DNA from: Alphaproteobacteria bacterium
GTDB taxonomy: Bacteria; Pseudomonadota; Alphaproteobacteria; Micropepsales; Micropepsaceae
DNA length: 5,892 nt
Direction of reading: 5' to 3'
NCBI GenBank assembly: GCA_015654715.1
Contig: JAATGK010000272.1
Coordinates: forward strand, 1-5,892
Positions 1 to 5,213 of the stretch are shown piece by piece. The translations under genes were made by a program, and so were the position numbers. Positions within the stretch are counted from its first letter, which is position 1; the number at the start of each line of letters is the position of its first letter. The notes under the pieces are model-generated. The model worked only from the letters and a program-made list of their open reading frames with translations. It searched no databases and was not told the origin of the DNA.

Positions 1-689
1 CCTGCGCCTTCTGCAACGTCAAGACCGGCCTGCCGGGGCCTCTGGACACCGACGAACCGGGGCATGTCGCGGAAGCGGTGGCGCGGCTGGGCCTCAAACA
101 TGTGGTGGTGACCTCGGTCGATCGCGACGATCTGCCTGACGGCGGCGCCAAGCATTTCGCTGACACCATCAACGCCATCCACCGTGCCAGCGCCGATACG
201 ACGGTGGAGGTCCTCACCCCCGATTTCCGCGGCAAGGCAGGGGCCATCGAGACCGTGATGGCGGCGCGCCCCGACGTCTTTAACCACAATCTCGAAACGG
301 TTCCCCGGCTTTACCTGACCATCCGGCCCGGCGCGCGTTACTACGCCTCGCTCAGGCTGCTCGATCGCGCCAAAGAGCTGGTGCCCGACGGCTTCACCAA
401 ATCCGGTCTGATGGTCGGTCTCGGCGAAACCCGCGAAGAGATCATGCAGGTGATGGACGATCTGCGCACCGCGGGCGTCGATTTCCTTACCATCGGCCAA
501 TATCTGCAGCCGACCAAAAAGCACGCCGCGCTTGACCGCTTCTGGAGCCCGGAGGAATTCAAGGGCCTTGAAGCGACGGCGCGCGCGAAAGGCTTTCTGA
601 TGGTCTCTGCAACGCCGCTGACCCGCTCGTCCTATCACGCCGACGCCGATTTCGCTGAGCTCAAAGCGGCGCGTGCGGCTACAAAGTAA
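1..689 (+). CDS. lipA: Lipoyl synthase LipA, 5'-truncated by the window edge
   Basis: LipA is a radical SAM enzyme that inserts two sulfurs into octanoyl groups on the lipoyl domains of 2-oxoacid dehydrogenases and the glycine cleavage H protein, in the cytoplasm. The reading frame is open from the first base; the first whole codon is at position 3. The visible part has 228 codons, so roughly the first 90 residues of a normal protein of about 320 are missing. The first visible residues, CAFCNVKTG, carry the second and third cysteines of the CX3CX2C cluster motif that binds the SAM iron-sulfur cluster. Further LipA landmarks follow: [34 protein letters not shown] and [11 protein letters not shown]. 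Near the C-terminus, RSSYHAD includes the serine that in this family ligates the auxiliary, sulfur-donating cluster. The N-terminal cysteines for that cluster lie outside the window. The next gene starts 6 nt after the stop, so the two are probably co-transcribed. A GTG at 78 is internal and not the start. Confidence 0.97.
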   Translation, partial: CAFCNVKTGLPGPLDTDEPGHVAEAVARLGLKHVVVTSVDRDDLPDGGAKHFADTINAIHRASADTTVEVLTPDFRGKAGAIETVMAARPDVFNHNLETVPRLYLTIRPGARYYASLRLLDRAKELVPDGFTKSGLMVGLGETREEIMQVMDDLRTAGVDFLTIGQYLQPTKKHAALDRFWSPEEFKGLEATARAKGFLMVSATPLTRSSYHADADFAELKAARAATK

Positions 690-695
690 TCCGTC

Positions 696-1145
696 ATGCC
701 GTCGCATCGCGAATCCCGGACGCTGCCGTATACGGCCGATCTCATGTACGCCGTCGTGGCGGATGTGGAAAAGTATCCGCAATTTCTGCCTTGGGTGACT
801 GGCCTCAGGATCGTCCGCCGGATCAGCGACACCGCATTCGACGCCGAAATGCGCGTCGGCTTTGCCGGTCTTTCCGAGCGCTACATCAGCCGCGTGACGC
901 TCGCCCCCGAAGCCCACACCATCGACGTGGTGAAGACCGGTGGCAGAGGTCCGTTCCGCCAACTCGAAAACCACTGGCGCTTCACGCCGGCCGGCGAAAC
1001 CGCGTGCGAGGTGGCGTTTGCCATCGCCTTCGAATTCCGCAACCCGCTGCTCAACGCCGTCGCCGGTCGCGCTTTTCAGACTGTGATGCTGCAAATGGCC
1101 GGCGCCTTCGAAGCCCGGGCGAGGGCGTTGTCGGCAGCACGTTAG
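696..1145 (+). CDS. COQ10/RatA-family START-like lipid or quinone-binding protein
   Basis: This 149-residue protein has the size and pattern of the polyketide cyclase/START family that includes yeast Coq10 and Escherichia coli RatA. Family signs are the opening R-x-LPYTADLMYAVVADVEKYPQFLPW (residues about 8-33), where the V-x-D-V-E-x-Y-P-x-F-x-P-W core is typical, then alternating beta strands, FRQLENHWRF (about 88-97), and a long C-terminal helix. In eukaryotes Coq10 binds coenzyme Q and supports its use in respiration. E. coli RatA was described as blocking 70S ribosome formation, so databases often call this family a toxin. No antitoxin-like partner is visible, and its place behind lipA, a common arrangement in alphaproteobacteria, favours a respiratory or quinone role. 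That role is inferred. The ATG at 696 is chosen because it gives the usual family N-terminus. No clear Shine-Dalgarno precedes it, and the 6-nt gap after lipA suggests translational coupling. Confidence 0.9.
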   Translation: MPSHRESRTLPYTADLMYAVVADVEKYPQFLPWVTGLRIVRRISDTAFDAEMRVGFAGLSERYISRVTLAPEAHTIDVVKTGGRGPFRQLENHWRFTPAGETACEVAFAIAFEFRNPLLNAVAGRAFQTVMLQMAGAFEARARALSAAR

Positions 1146-1313
1146 CCGATCTCTTTCCTCCCCCGCGGATCACCACATGTGGAACCGCTCATCGTCAAAA
1201 TAGCGGGGTAGGTGGTGCGCGTCAGCGAGACGGAGGGGGGCGGCACGCATACAAACTACCCCGCGCCGCGAATCCTTGCAGCGTTCACCACACCAACCCA
1301 GCAAACGCCCGCG
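1146..1313. other. Intergenic gap between converging genes
   Basis: This 168-nt stretch separates the 3' end of the COQ10-family gene (plus strand) from the 3' end of the Hcp-like gene (minus strand). I find no open frame with coding character and no RNA gene. It contains a 10-bp palindrome (ccacatgtgg, 1173-1182) and competing inverted repeats described separately. Because both neighbours end here, transcription termination for both strands is the most natural job for it. Confidence 0.6.
1203..1264. repeat. 9-bp inverted repeat, possible bidirectional terminator
   Basis: The arms gcggggtag (1203-1211) and ctaccccgc (1256-1264) are perfect reverse complements. The 44-nt loop can itself pair GTGC (1215-1218) with GCAC (1243-1246). 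A third element, ccccgc at 1161-1166, can pair with the first arm instead. The position between two converging gene ends fits a terminator. There is no T-run after the stem on either strand, so it is not a standard intrinsic terminator; a structural or Rho-assisted role, or chance in GC-rich DNA, remains possible. Confidence 0.3.
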
Positions 1314-1745
1314 TTATTTCGCAGCGGTAAAGGTTATGCTCTGATCGGTCTGCTTCTTGAACTGCAGCGTGATCTTCTCGGCCTTGCCCTGTTGGTCCAC
1401 GGCGATGACGCGCACGGCCGTGAAGGTGGTGCGCAAGACGTTGCCCTTAATGGAAACGTCGAACAGGACGTGATCGTAGAAGGTCTTGTTCTGCAGCGCC
1501 GTCTCCAGCGCGGTACGATCTGCGGTGGTTTCAAACCAGAACACCGACGTCGGACTCGACCAGAACCAGCGCCCCGACCGGGTTTCGATTCCCCACACGC
1601 CGACCGGAATCCAACCCTGGTGCTGCGATTCGGCGGCGGCACCTTTGATGTCGCCGATCCTCACGAAGCTGCCGTCGGCGAAGGCCGGCGCAATCAGACA
1701 ACTCAAAACGATGAAAGCGAACGCGGCAAAACGATGAGTGCGCAT
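1314..1745 (-). CDS. Small exported Hcp-like protein
   Basis: This encodes 143 residues from the ATG at 1745-1743. An in-frame ATG 25 codons upstream is rejected: the downstream start has a strong GGGGAG 7 nt ahead and immediately gives a signal peptide. That peptide has a basic n-region (MRTHR), a hydrophobic stretch at about 6-20 and a signal peptidase I site A21-F22-A23, so export by Sec to the periplasm or beyond is likely. The mature part starts FVRIGDIKGAAAESQHQGW (27-45), which resembles the opening of type VI secretion tube protein Hcp: a strand, then D-x-I-K-G, then a short loop to H-x-x-W-I. It goes on with TALETALQNKTFYDHVLFDV (78-97) and a final strand EKITLQFKK (123-131), also laid out as in Hcp. 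Canonical Hcp has no signal peptide, and no other type VI gene is visible. The fold assignment is pattern-based and moderate; the function is unknown. It converges with the COQ10-family gene and follows cinA by 78 nt. Confidence 0.75.
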   Translation of the reverse strand: MRTHRFAAFAFIVLSCLIAPAFADGSFVRIGDIKGAAAESQHQGWIPVGVWGIETRSGRWFWSSPTSVFWFETTADRTALETALQNKTFYDHVLFDVSIKGNVLRTTFTAVRVIAVDQQGKAEKITLQFKKQTDQSITFTAAK

Positions 1746-1752
1746 AGCGACT

Positions 1753-1758
1753 CTCCCC
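1753..1758 (-). promoter_or_regulatory. Strong Shine-Dalgarno for the Hcp-like gene
   Basis: On the minus strand GGGGAG lies 7 nt before the ATG at 1745. This is the best ribosome binding site on the minus strand of the window, and it decides the start of the exported protein in favour of the ATG that opens the signal peptide. Its first bases overlap the 3' arm of a short hairpin (1756-1760 with 1768-1772). Confidence 0.7.
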
Positions 1759-1773
1759 ACGTACCTTGTGGGT

Positions 1774-1779
1774 ATTCTA
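1774..1779 (-). promoter_or_regulatory. Possible -10 box for the Hcp-like gene
   Basis: The minus strand reads TAGAAT here, one mismatch from the TATAAT consensus, placing a start of transcription about 20 nt before the ATG at 1745. No good -35 hexamer sits 16-18 nt upstream, so this is weak. It suggests the gene may have its own promoter in the 78-nt gap after cinA rather than depending only on readthrough from the ispDF operon. Confidence 0.25.
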
Positions 1780-1798
1780 CGCTCGTTTGCGGTTCGTT

Positions 1799-1822
1799 GG
1801 GTACCGAAACAAAAAGGCACCC
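1799..1822 (-). terminator. Hairpin just after cinA, weak terminator candidate
   Basis: On the minus strand, starting 2 nt after the cinA stop codon, GGGTGCC pairs with GGTACCC (7 bp with one G-U wobble) around a 10-nt T-rich loop. The T-run lies inside the loop rather than after the stem, so it does not match a normal intrinsic terminator. It could slow polymerase or protect the 3' end of the ispDF-pgpA-cinA message. Confidence 0.25.
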
Positions 1823-1823
1823 A

Positions 1824-2312
1824 TCAGAACAATTTGAGAAGAAGCCTGAGGGCCGCCTCAACCGTCTGCAGCCGCACTTGGCTCCGGCCGATATCGCCGA
1901 AATGGTGCTCTTCCTGCAGCGTTTGGCCGCTTTCGCGCGTTGCCGCGATGTGGACGAGGCCGACCGGCTTGTCCGCCGTGCCGCCGCCCGGGCCCGCAAT
2001 GCCAGTCACCGCAACGGCAAGTTCGGCCCGGGCATGACGGATCGTGCCTTCGGCCATAGCCCGCGCCACCGGCTCCGATACGGCGCCGTGAGCGGCAATC
2101 AACGCTTCGGAAACGCCGATGGCTTCGATCTTGGCGTCGTTGGAATAGGTGACGAAGCCGCGCTCCACCACGTCCGACGAACCGGGAATTTCGGTCAGCA
2201 AGGCTGAGATGAGCCCGCCGGTGCAGCTTTCGGCGGTGGCAATGCGAAGGCCTCTGGCGCGGGCTTCGTTGAGGACCGTTACGGCCAGCGTGACGAGGTG
2301 GGGTGGGAACAT
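1824..2312 (-). CDS. pncC: CinA C-terminal-type nicotinamide-nucleotide amidohydrolase (PncC)
   Basis: The 162-residue product is a stand-alone CinA C-terminal domain, the PncC family that hydrolyses nicotinamide mononucleotide to nicotinate mononucleotide and ammonia in cytoplasmic pyridine nucleotide salvage. Diagnostic patterns are ATAESCTGG (25-33, holding the conserved serine-cysteine-threonine cluster with the presumed catalytic S29), VTYSNDAKIEAIGV (54-67, with conserved K61), AVTGIAGPGGG (101-111) and KPVGLVHIA (115-123). The length matches single-domain members; the N-terminal molybdopterin-like domain of long CinA proteins is absent and there is no sign that it was lost by damage. 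The start at 2312-2310 shares one base with the pgpA stop (TGATG), so translation is probably coupled. A GGGA 8 nt upstream, inside pgpA, can serve as ribosome binding site. It is the last gene of the ispDF-pgpA-cinA run. Confidence 0.93.
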   Translation of the reverse strand: MFPPHLVTLAVTVLNEARARGLRIATAESCTGGLISALLTEIPGSSDVVERGFVTYSNDAKIEAIGVSEALIAAHGAVSEPVARAMAEGTIRHARAELAVAVTGIAGPGGGTADKPVGLVHIAATRESGQTLQEEHHFGDIGRSQVRLQTVEAALRLLLKLF

Positions 2313-2791
2313 CAGACAAATCCCGAATAGGCGAACAGGAACACAATGAAACCGGCGACCACGCCCGCCAGCACGTCGTCGGCCATAACGCCCAAACCGC
2401 CGGGCAGGTTCTCGGCCTTTTTTATCAGCCACGGTTTGGCGATGTCGAACAGGCGGAACAACAGGAAGGCAAGAAGGAAGCGCTCCACGCCCGACCAGAC
2501 ATCCTCCGCCGGTCCGTTGATGCTCATGAGGGCGCAGGCGATCCACTGACCGGCGAATTCGTCGATCACGCAATCCTGCGGATCGTCGATGTCGGTCTCC
2601 ACACAGTAGCCATCCGCCACCCAGACGCCGCCGAGCGTCGTGAGAAGCGCGATCACCGCCATGCCGATCCAACCGGTGAAATACAGCACCGGCACCGCAA
2701 TCACGACAGCGACGAGGCTGGCGACGGTACCGGGCGCGCGGCCGCTGCGGCCGATCCCGAAAGCAGTGGCGAATTGGGCTAAAATGCTCAT
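2312..2791 (-). CDS. pgpA: Phosphatidylglycerophosphatase A
   Basis: PgpA removes the phosphate of phosphatidylglycerol phosphate at the inner membrane to give phosphatidylglycerol. The 159-residue protein shows the family's conserved blocks in order: [15 protein letters not shown] (12-26), [15 protein letters not shown] (69-83, the acidic V-I-D-E block thought to bind metal and substrate), [10 protein letters not shown] (112-121) and [10 protein letters not shown] (134-143, paired aspartates). Hydrophobic stretches at about 22-37, 41-57, 104-114 and 140-157 fit a multi-pass membrane protein. The ATG at 2791 overlaps the ispDF stop by 4 nt (ATGA), and the stop overlaps the start of cinA/pncC by one base. 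No clear Shine-Dalgarno precedes the start, which suggests translational coupling with ispDF. A longer in-frame extension upstream, inside the ispDF coding region, is rejected because family homology starts at MSILAQF. Confidence 0.93.
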   Translation of the reverse strand: MSILAQFATAFGIGRSGRAPGTVASLVAVVIAVPVLYFTGWIGMAVIALLTTLGGVWVADGYCVETDIDDPQDCVIDEFAGQWIACALMSINGPAEDVWSGVERFLLAFLLFRLFDIAKPWLIKKAENLPGGLGVMADDVLAGVVAGFIVFLFAYSGFV

Positions 2792-3936
2792 GGCAGGCGC
2801 ACCGTGGCAATGGCTTCTGCCGCGATGCCTTCGCGGCGGCCGGTGAATCCGAGACCTTCGGTCGTGGTGGCTTTGACGCTGACGCGGCCGATTTCGAGCT
2901 GCAGAATCTCGGCGATACGGGCGCGCATGGCATCGCGATGCGGGCCGACCTTGGGCCGCTCGCAAATGATGGTCACGTCGCAATGGACGATGGCGCCGCC
3001 CTTTTCGTGGATGAGGCTGGCGGCATGAGCAAGGAACAGCGCGGAATCGGCGCCGCGCCAGCGTTCGTCCGTAGGCGGAAAATGCTGGCCGATGTCACCC
3101 AGTCCCGCCGCGCCGAGAAGCGCATCGGTGAGGGCGTGCAGCCCGGCATCGGCGTCGGAATGGCCTTCCAGAGCTTGGCTATGCGCGAGCTTCAGGCCGC
3201 ACAGCCAGACGTGGTCGCCGTCCTTAAACTTGTGCACGTCGAAGCCGGAACCGGTGCGATAATCGCCGAGCCGGGCGTTGAGGAAGGCTTCCGCCGTGGC
3301 GAAATCCTCGGGCGTGGTCACTTTCATGTTGTTGGTTTCCCCCAACGTGGCGACGATCGAAAGACCCGCCAATTCTCCCAGCGCCGTGTCGTCGGTCACT
3401 TCGCGCGCGGCAAACCGGCGATGCGCGGCGAGAATGGCGGCGAAACGAAAACCTTGCGGCGTCTGGGCGCGCAAGAGCCCCTCGCGCGGCACCGTTACCC
3501 ATTTGCCGTTTTCGAGCTTGCGCAAGGTGTCGGACACCGCCACATGCGGCACCGCCCCATCAGCGCCCGCTTGCAATGCGTCAATGACCCCATCGACGAT
3601 CTTGCGTGAGATGAAGGGGCGGGCGGCATCGTGGATCAGAACGAAATCCGGCGCCTCGGGCTCCAGCAGTTCCAGTCCGCGCCGCACGGTTTCCTGACGG
3701 GTGGCGCCGCCGGTTCCAGCCGGGCGTAAGGACAGCCCGGCGACCGCCTCGTCATAAAGTTCCTGCTGATCGGGCCCGATCATCACCTGCACCAGGGCGT
3801 CCGGGTAATCGGCAAAGGCGTCCAGGGTCCAGCGCAGCATCGGCTTGCCGAGGAGGGGCGCATATTGCTTGGGCAGGGCGCCGCCGAAGCGGATTCCTTT
3901 ACCGGCAGCTACAATGAGAATCGCAAGACGGGGCAT
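2788..3936 (-). CDS. ispDF: Bifunctional IspD/IspF of the MEP isoprenoid pathway
   Basis: This 382-residue fusion carries two non-consecutive steps of the MEP pathway, both cytoplasmic. The IspD half (about 1-222) is 2-C-methyl-D-erythritol 4-phosphate cytidylyltransferase; the IspF half (about 226-382) makes 2-C-methyl-D-erythritol 2,4-cyclodiphosphate. IspD signs: AAGKGIR (10-16, nucleotide binding), PKQY with K23, IHDAARPF (101-108), TPQGF (159-163) and [11 protein letters not shown] (202-212). IspF signs: GSGFDVH with metal ligands D233 and H235, [20 protein letters not shown] with H267 matching the third zinc ligand, [11 protein letters not shown] (280-290) and [18 protein letters not shown] (358-375). 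The fusion is typical of alpha- and epsilonproteobacteria. The start MPRLAILIV gives a normal IspD N-terminus; an in-frame ATG at 4056 would add 40 unconserved residues. No strong ribosome binding site is visible, only GAG 9 nt upstream. It is the first gene of the operon with pgpA and cinA. Confidence 0.96.
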   Translation of the reverse strand: MPRLAILIVAAGKGIRFGGALPKQYAPLLGKPMLRWTLDAFADYPDALVQVMIGPDQQELYDEAVAGLSLRPAGTGGATRQETVRRGLELLEPEAPDFVLIHDAARPFISRKIVDGVIDALQAGADGAVPHVAVSDTLRKLENGKWVTVPREGLLRAQTPQGFRFAAILAAHRRFAAREVTDDTALGELAGLSIVATLGETNNMKVTTPEDFATAEAFLNARLGDYRTGSGFDVHKFKDGDHVWLCGLKLAHSQALEGHSDADAGLHALTDALLGAAGLGDIGQHFPPTDERWRGADSALFLAHAASLIHEKGGAIVHCDVTIICERPKVGPHRDAMRARIAEILQLEIGRVSVKATTTEGLGFTGRREGIAAEAIATVRLP

Positions 3937-3976
3937 AGCAGGGGACTCGTGGGGCAGGAACAGCGCCTTGGATACG

Positions 3977-4016
3977 GCATCGCCCCCGGCCTGCCTAGCC
4001 TGCGACGTTGCGATGC
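3977..4016 (-). repeat. 7-bp inverted repeat in the ispDF leader
   Basis: The arms gcatcgc (3977-3983) and gcgatgc (4010-4016) are perfect reverse complements around a 26-nt GC-rich loop. If ispDF is transcribed from the candidate promoter near 4050-4084, this stem lies in its untranslated leader, about 40 nt before the start codon. It does not match any leader motif I know, and a stem of this length can occur by chance. Confidence 0.2.
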
Positions 4017-4048
4017 GGTAAAGCTTCCTTCCGGAGTGTACGGCACCG

Positions 4049-4078
4049 TTGCACAATTATGCAGCACAGGTCTATGAT
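4049..4078 (+). promoter_or_regulatory. Candidate sigma70 promoter for ntrBC
   Basis: A -35-like TTGCAC (4049-4054, first three bases matching consensus) is followed after 18 nt by TATGAT (4073-4078, one mismatch from TATAAT). Transcription would start near 4085, about 22 nt before the proposed ntrB start. This is the best promoter-like pair on the plus strand in the gap and supports ntrB being first in its own unit here. Confidence 0.45.
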
Positions 4079-4084
4079 GCCCAA
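4056..4084 (-). promoter_or_regulatory. Candidate sigma70 promoter for the ispDF operon
   Basis: On the minus strand TTGGGC (4084-4079) and CATAAT (4061-4056, one mismatch from TATAAT) are separated by 17 nt, the optimal spacing. Transcription would start near 4049 and give a leader of about 113 nt before the ispDF ATG at 3936. The elements interleave with those of the opposite promoter, so both could not be occupied together. Confidence 0.4.
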
Positions 4085-4106
4085 GCATTAGGCATGGACT
4101 TTCTTC

Positions 4107-5213
4107 TTGGCTTCACCCTCCGGTACCTTCGATCTGCCCGCGACCGCCCAAATTGCCAGCGCTTTACCGATGCCGGTCATCGTGGTTGGGCCGCAGTTGC
4201 AGATTGTTTTCGTCAACCCCGCCGCTGAGCAGTTCTTTTCGACCGGCTCCGGGCATCTTTTGAAACAGACTCTCAAGGACCTGATTCCATTCGGCAGTCC
4301 GGTCCTGCAGCTGGTCGGCCAGGCGATCGAACGGCGGGCGTCGGTCAACGAGCGCCACGTCGACCTGACGACGCCGCGTCATGGCGAACATGTCGCCGAC
4401 GTCAATGTCACGCCGCTCAACGATCCCGAGGGCAGGGTGGTCATTACGCTGCAGGAACGCAGCTTGGCGCAGCGCATCGACAAACAGCTCATCGCGCGCG
4501 GGGCGGTGCGTTCGATGCACGGCATGGCCTCGGTGTTGGCGCACGAAATCAAGAACCCGCTGGCCGGTATCCGCGGCGCGGCGCAGTTGATCGAAGAGCA
4601 GCTTGCCCCTGACGACCGCGAATTGACCCAGCTCATCCAGCAGGAGACCGACCGCATCCGCGGCTTGATCGACCGCTTCGAATCCTTCGGCGACACCCGT
4701 TCGTTCCCGCGCGCGCCGGTCAATATCCACGAGGTGCTCGATCGCGTCCGCCGCGTTGCCGAGTCGAGTTTCGGGCGCAATGTGAAATTCATCGAGTCGT
4801 TCGATCCGTCGCTGCCGCGCGTGCTCGGCGATCACGACCAGCTCATCCAGGTGTTTTTGAATCTGGTGCGCAACGCGACCGATGCATTGCCCGAACAGGG
4901 CGGCGAGATCACCCTGACCACCGGCTACCGCCCCGGCGTGAAATTTGGCGCGGCGGTTGCTGGCGAGCGGCTCAGTCTGCCGCTGGAGGTCAAGGTGCGC
5001 GATAACGGACAGGGCATTCCGGCCGATCTGATGCCGTACATCTTCGATCCCTTTGTCACCACCAAGCGCGGCGGCTCGGGGCTCGGTCTCGCGCTGGTCG
5101 CGAAAATCATTGGCGACCATGGCGGCGTGATCGAGTGCGATTCCGTACCGCGCCGGACTGTCTTCCGCATCCTTTTGCCCAAGGCTCTTGCCGAGGAGAA
5201 CACCAATGCCTGA
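4107..5213 (+). CDS. ntrB: Nitrogen-sensing histidine kinase NtrB
   Basis: NtrB is the cytoplasmic kinase/phosphatase that, under PII control, phosphorylates NtrC when nitrogen is scarce. The 368-residue product has no membrane segment. An N-terminal PAS domain spans about 14-118 ([10 protein letters not shown], then [11 protein letters not shown]). The dimerisation and phosphoacceptor region has [20 protein letters not shown] (141-160) with H146 as the phosphorylated residue. The ATP-binding domain shows the N-box around N252 to N256 (NLVRNATDA), DNGQGI (299-304), FDPFVTTK (313-320) and GSGLGLAL (323-330). Length and order are normal for NtrB. The start is uncertain: the frame is closed by a TAG at 4089-4091, and the first usable codon is TTG at 4107, with a poor GGA 8 nt upstream. 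An ATG at 4094 is in a different frame. ATG at 4170 would cut into the PAS domain. The stop overlaps ntrC by 8 nt, showing coupled translation. Confidence 0.93.
   Translation: MASPSGTFDLPATAQIASALPMPVIVVGPQLQIVFVNPAAEQFFSTGSGHLLKQTLKDLIPFGSPVLQLVGQAIERRASVNERHVDLTTPRHGEHVADVNVTPLNDPEGRVVITLQERSLAQRIDKQLIARGAVRSMHGMASVLAHEIKNPLAGIRGAAQLIEEQLAPDDRELTQLIQQETDRIRGLIDRFESFGDTRSFPRAPVNIHEVLDRVRRVAESSFGRNVKFIESFDPSLPRVLGDHDQLIQVFLNLVRNATDALPEQGGEITLTTGYRPGVKFGAAVAGERLSLPLEVKVRDNGQGIPADLMPYIFDPFVTTKRGGSGLGLALVAKIIGDHGGVIECDSVPRRTVFRILLPKALAEENTNA
5193..5198 (+). promoter_or_regulatory. Shine-Dalgarno of ntrC inside ntrB
   Basis: GAGGAG ends 7 nt before the ntrC ATG at 5206 and lies within the last codons of ntrB. 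It is a strong site and fixes the ntrC start, allowing ribosomes finishing ntrB to reinitiate on the overlapping gene. Confidence 0.7.

Larger units (their letters stand above)
3937..4106. other. Divergent intergenic region between ispDF and ntrB
   Basis: This 170-nt segment separates two divergently transcribed units. Near the ntrB end it carries overlapping candidate promoters for both directions. The part next to ispDF would be a leader of about 110 nt containing the inverted repeat 3977-3983/4010-4016 (gcatcgc/gcgatgc, 26-nt loop). I find no gene, no NtrC-type palindrome and no recognisable riboswitch in it. Confidence 0.6.

Noticed and set aside
696..1145. Toxin-antitoxin system based on the RatA family label
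   Set aside because: There is no antitoxin-sized partner next to it, and the pairing with lipA is a common housekeeping arrangement. The toxin name comes from the E. coli homologue only.
1698..1700. Lipoprotein signal at C16 of the Hcp-like protein (VLSC)
   Set aside because: Leucine at the -2 position is a poor lipobox, and a standard signal peptidase I site AFA follows at 21-23. It remains a minor alternative.
1212..2207. 331-codon open frame on the plus strand across the gap, the Hcp-like gene and cinA
   Set aside because: It runs antisense to a well-supported cinA and an exported protein with its own ribosome binding site. It crosses the intergenic gap and shows no recognisable domain.
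2313..2933. Upstream extension of the cinA frame to 2933
   Set aside because: The added residues are an Arg-rich out-of-frame reading of pgpA and ispDF. CinA homology starts at the ATG at 2312, which overlaps the pgpA stop.
2938..3609. 223-codon open frame on the plus strand opposite ispDF
   Set aside because: It is antisense to conserved IspD and IspF motifs and shows no protein family pattern.
3937..4056. N-terminal extension of ispDF to the ATG at 4056
   Set aside because: The 40 extra residues have no IspD character, and IspD proteins normally begin a few residues before the AAGxGxR motif. The ATG also overlaps the likely promoter.
4050..4063. NtrC-binding site at TGCACAATTATGCA
   Set aside because: The TGCA half-sites are 6 nt apart, whereas the NtrC operator needs TGCAC and GTGCA with a wider spacing and the outer symmetry is lacking.
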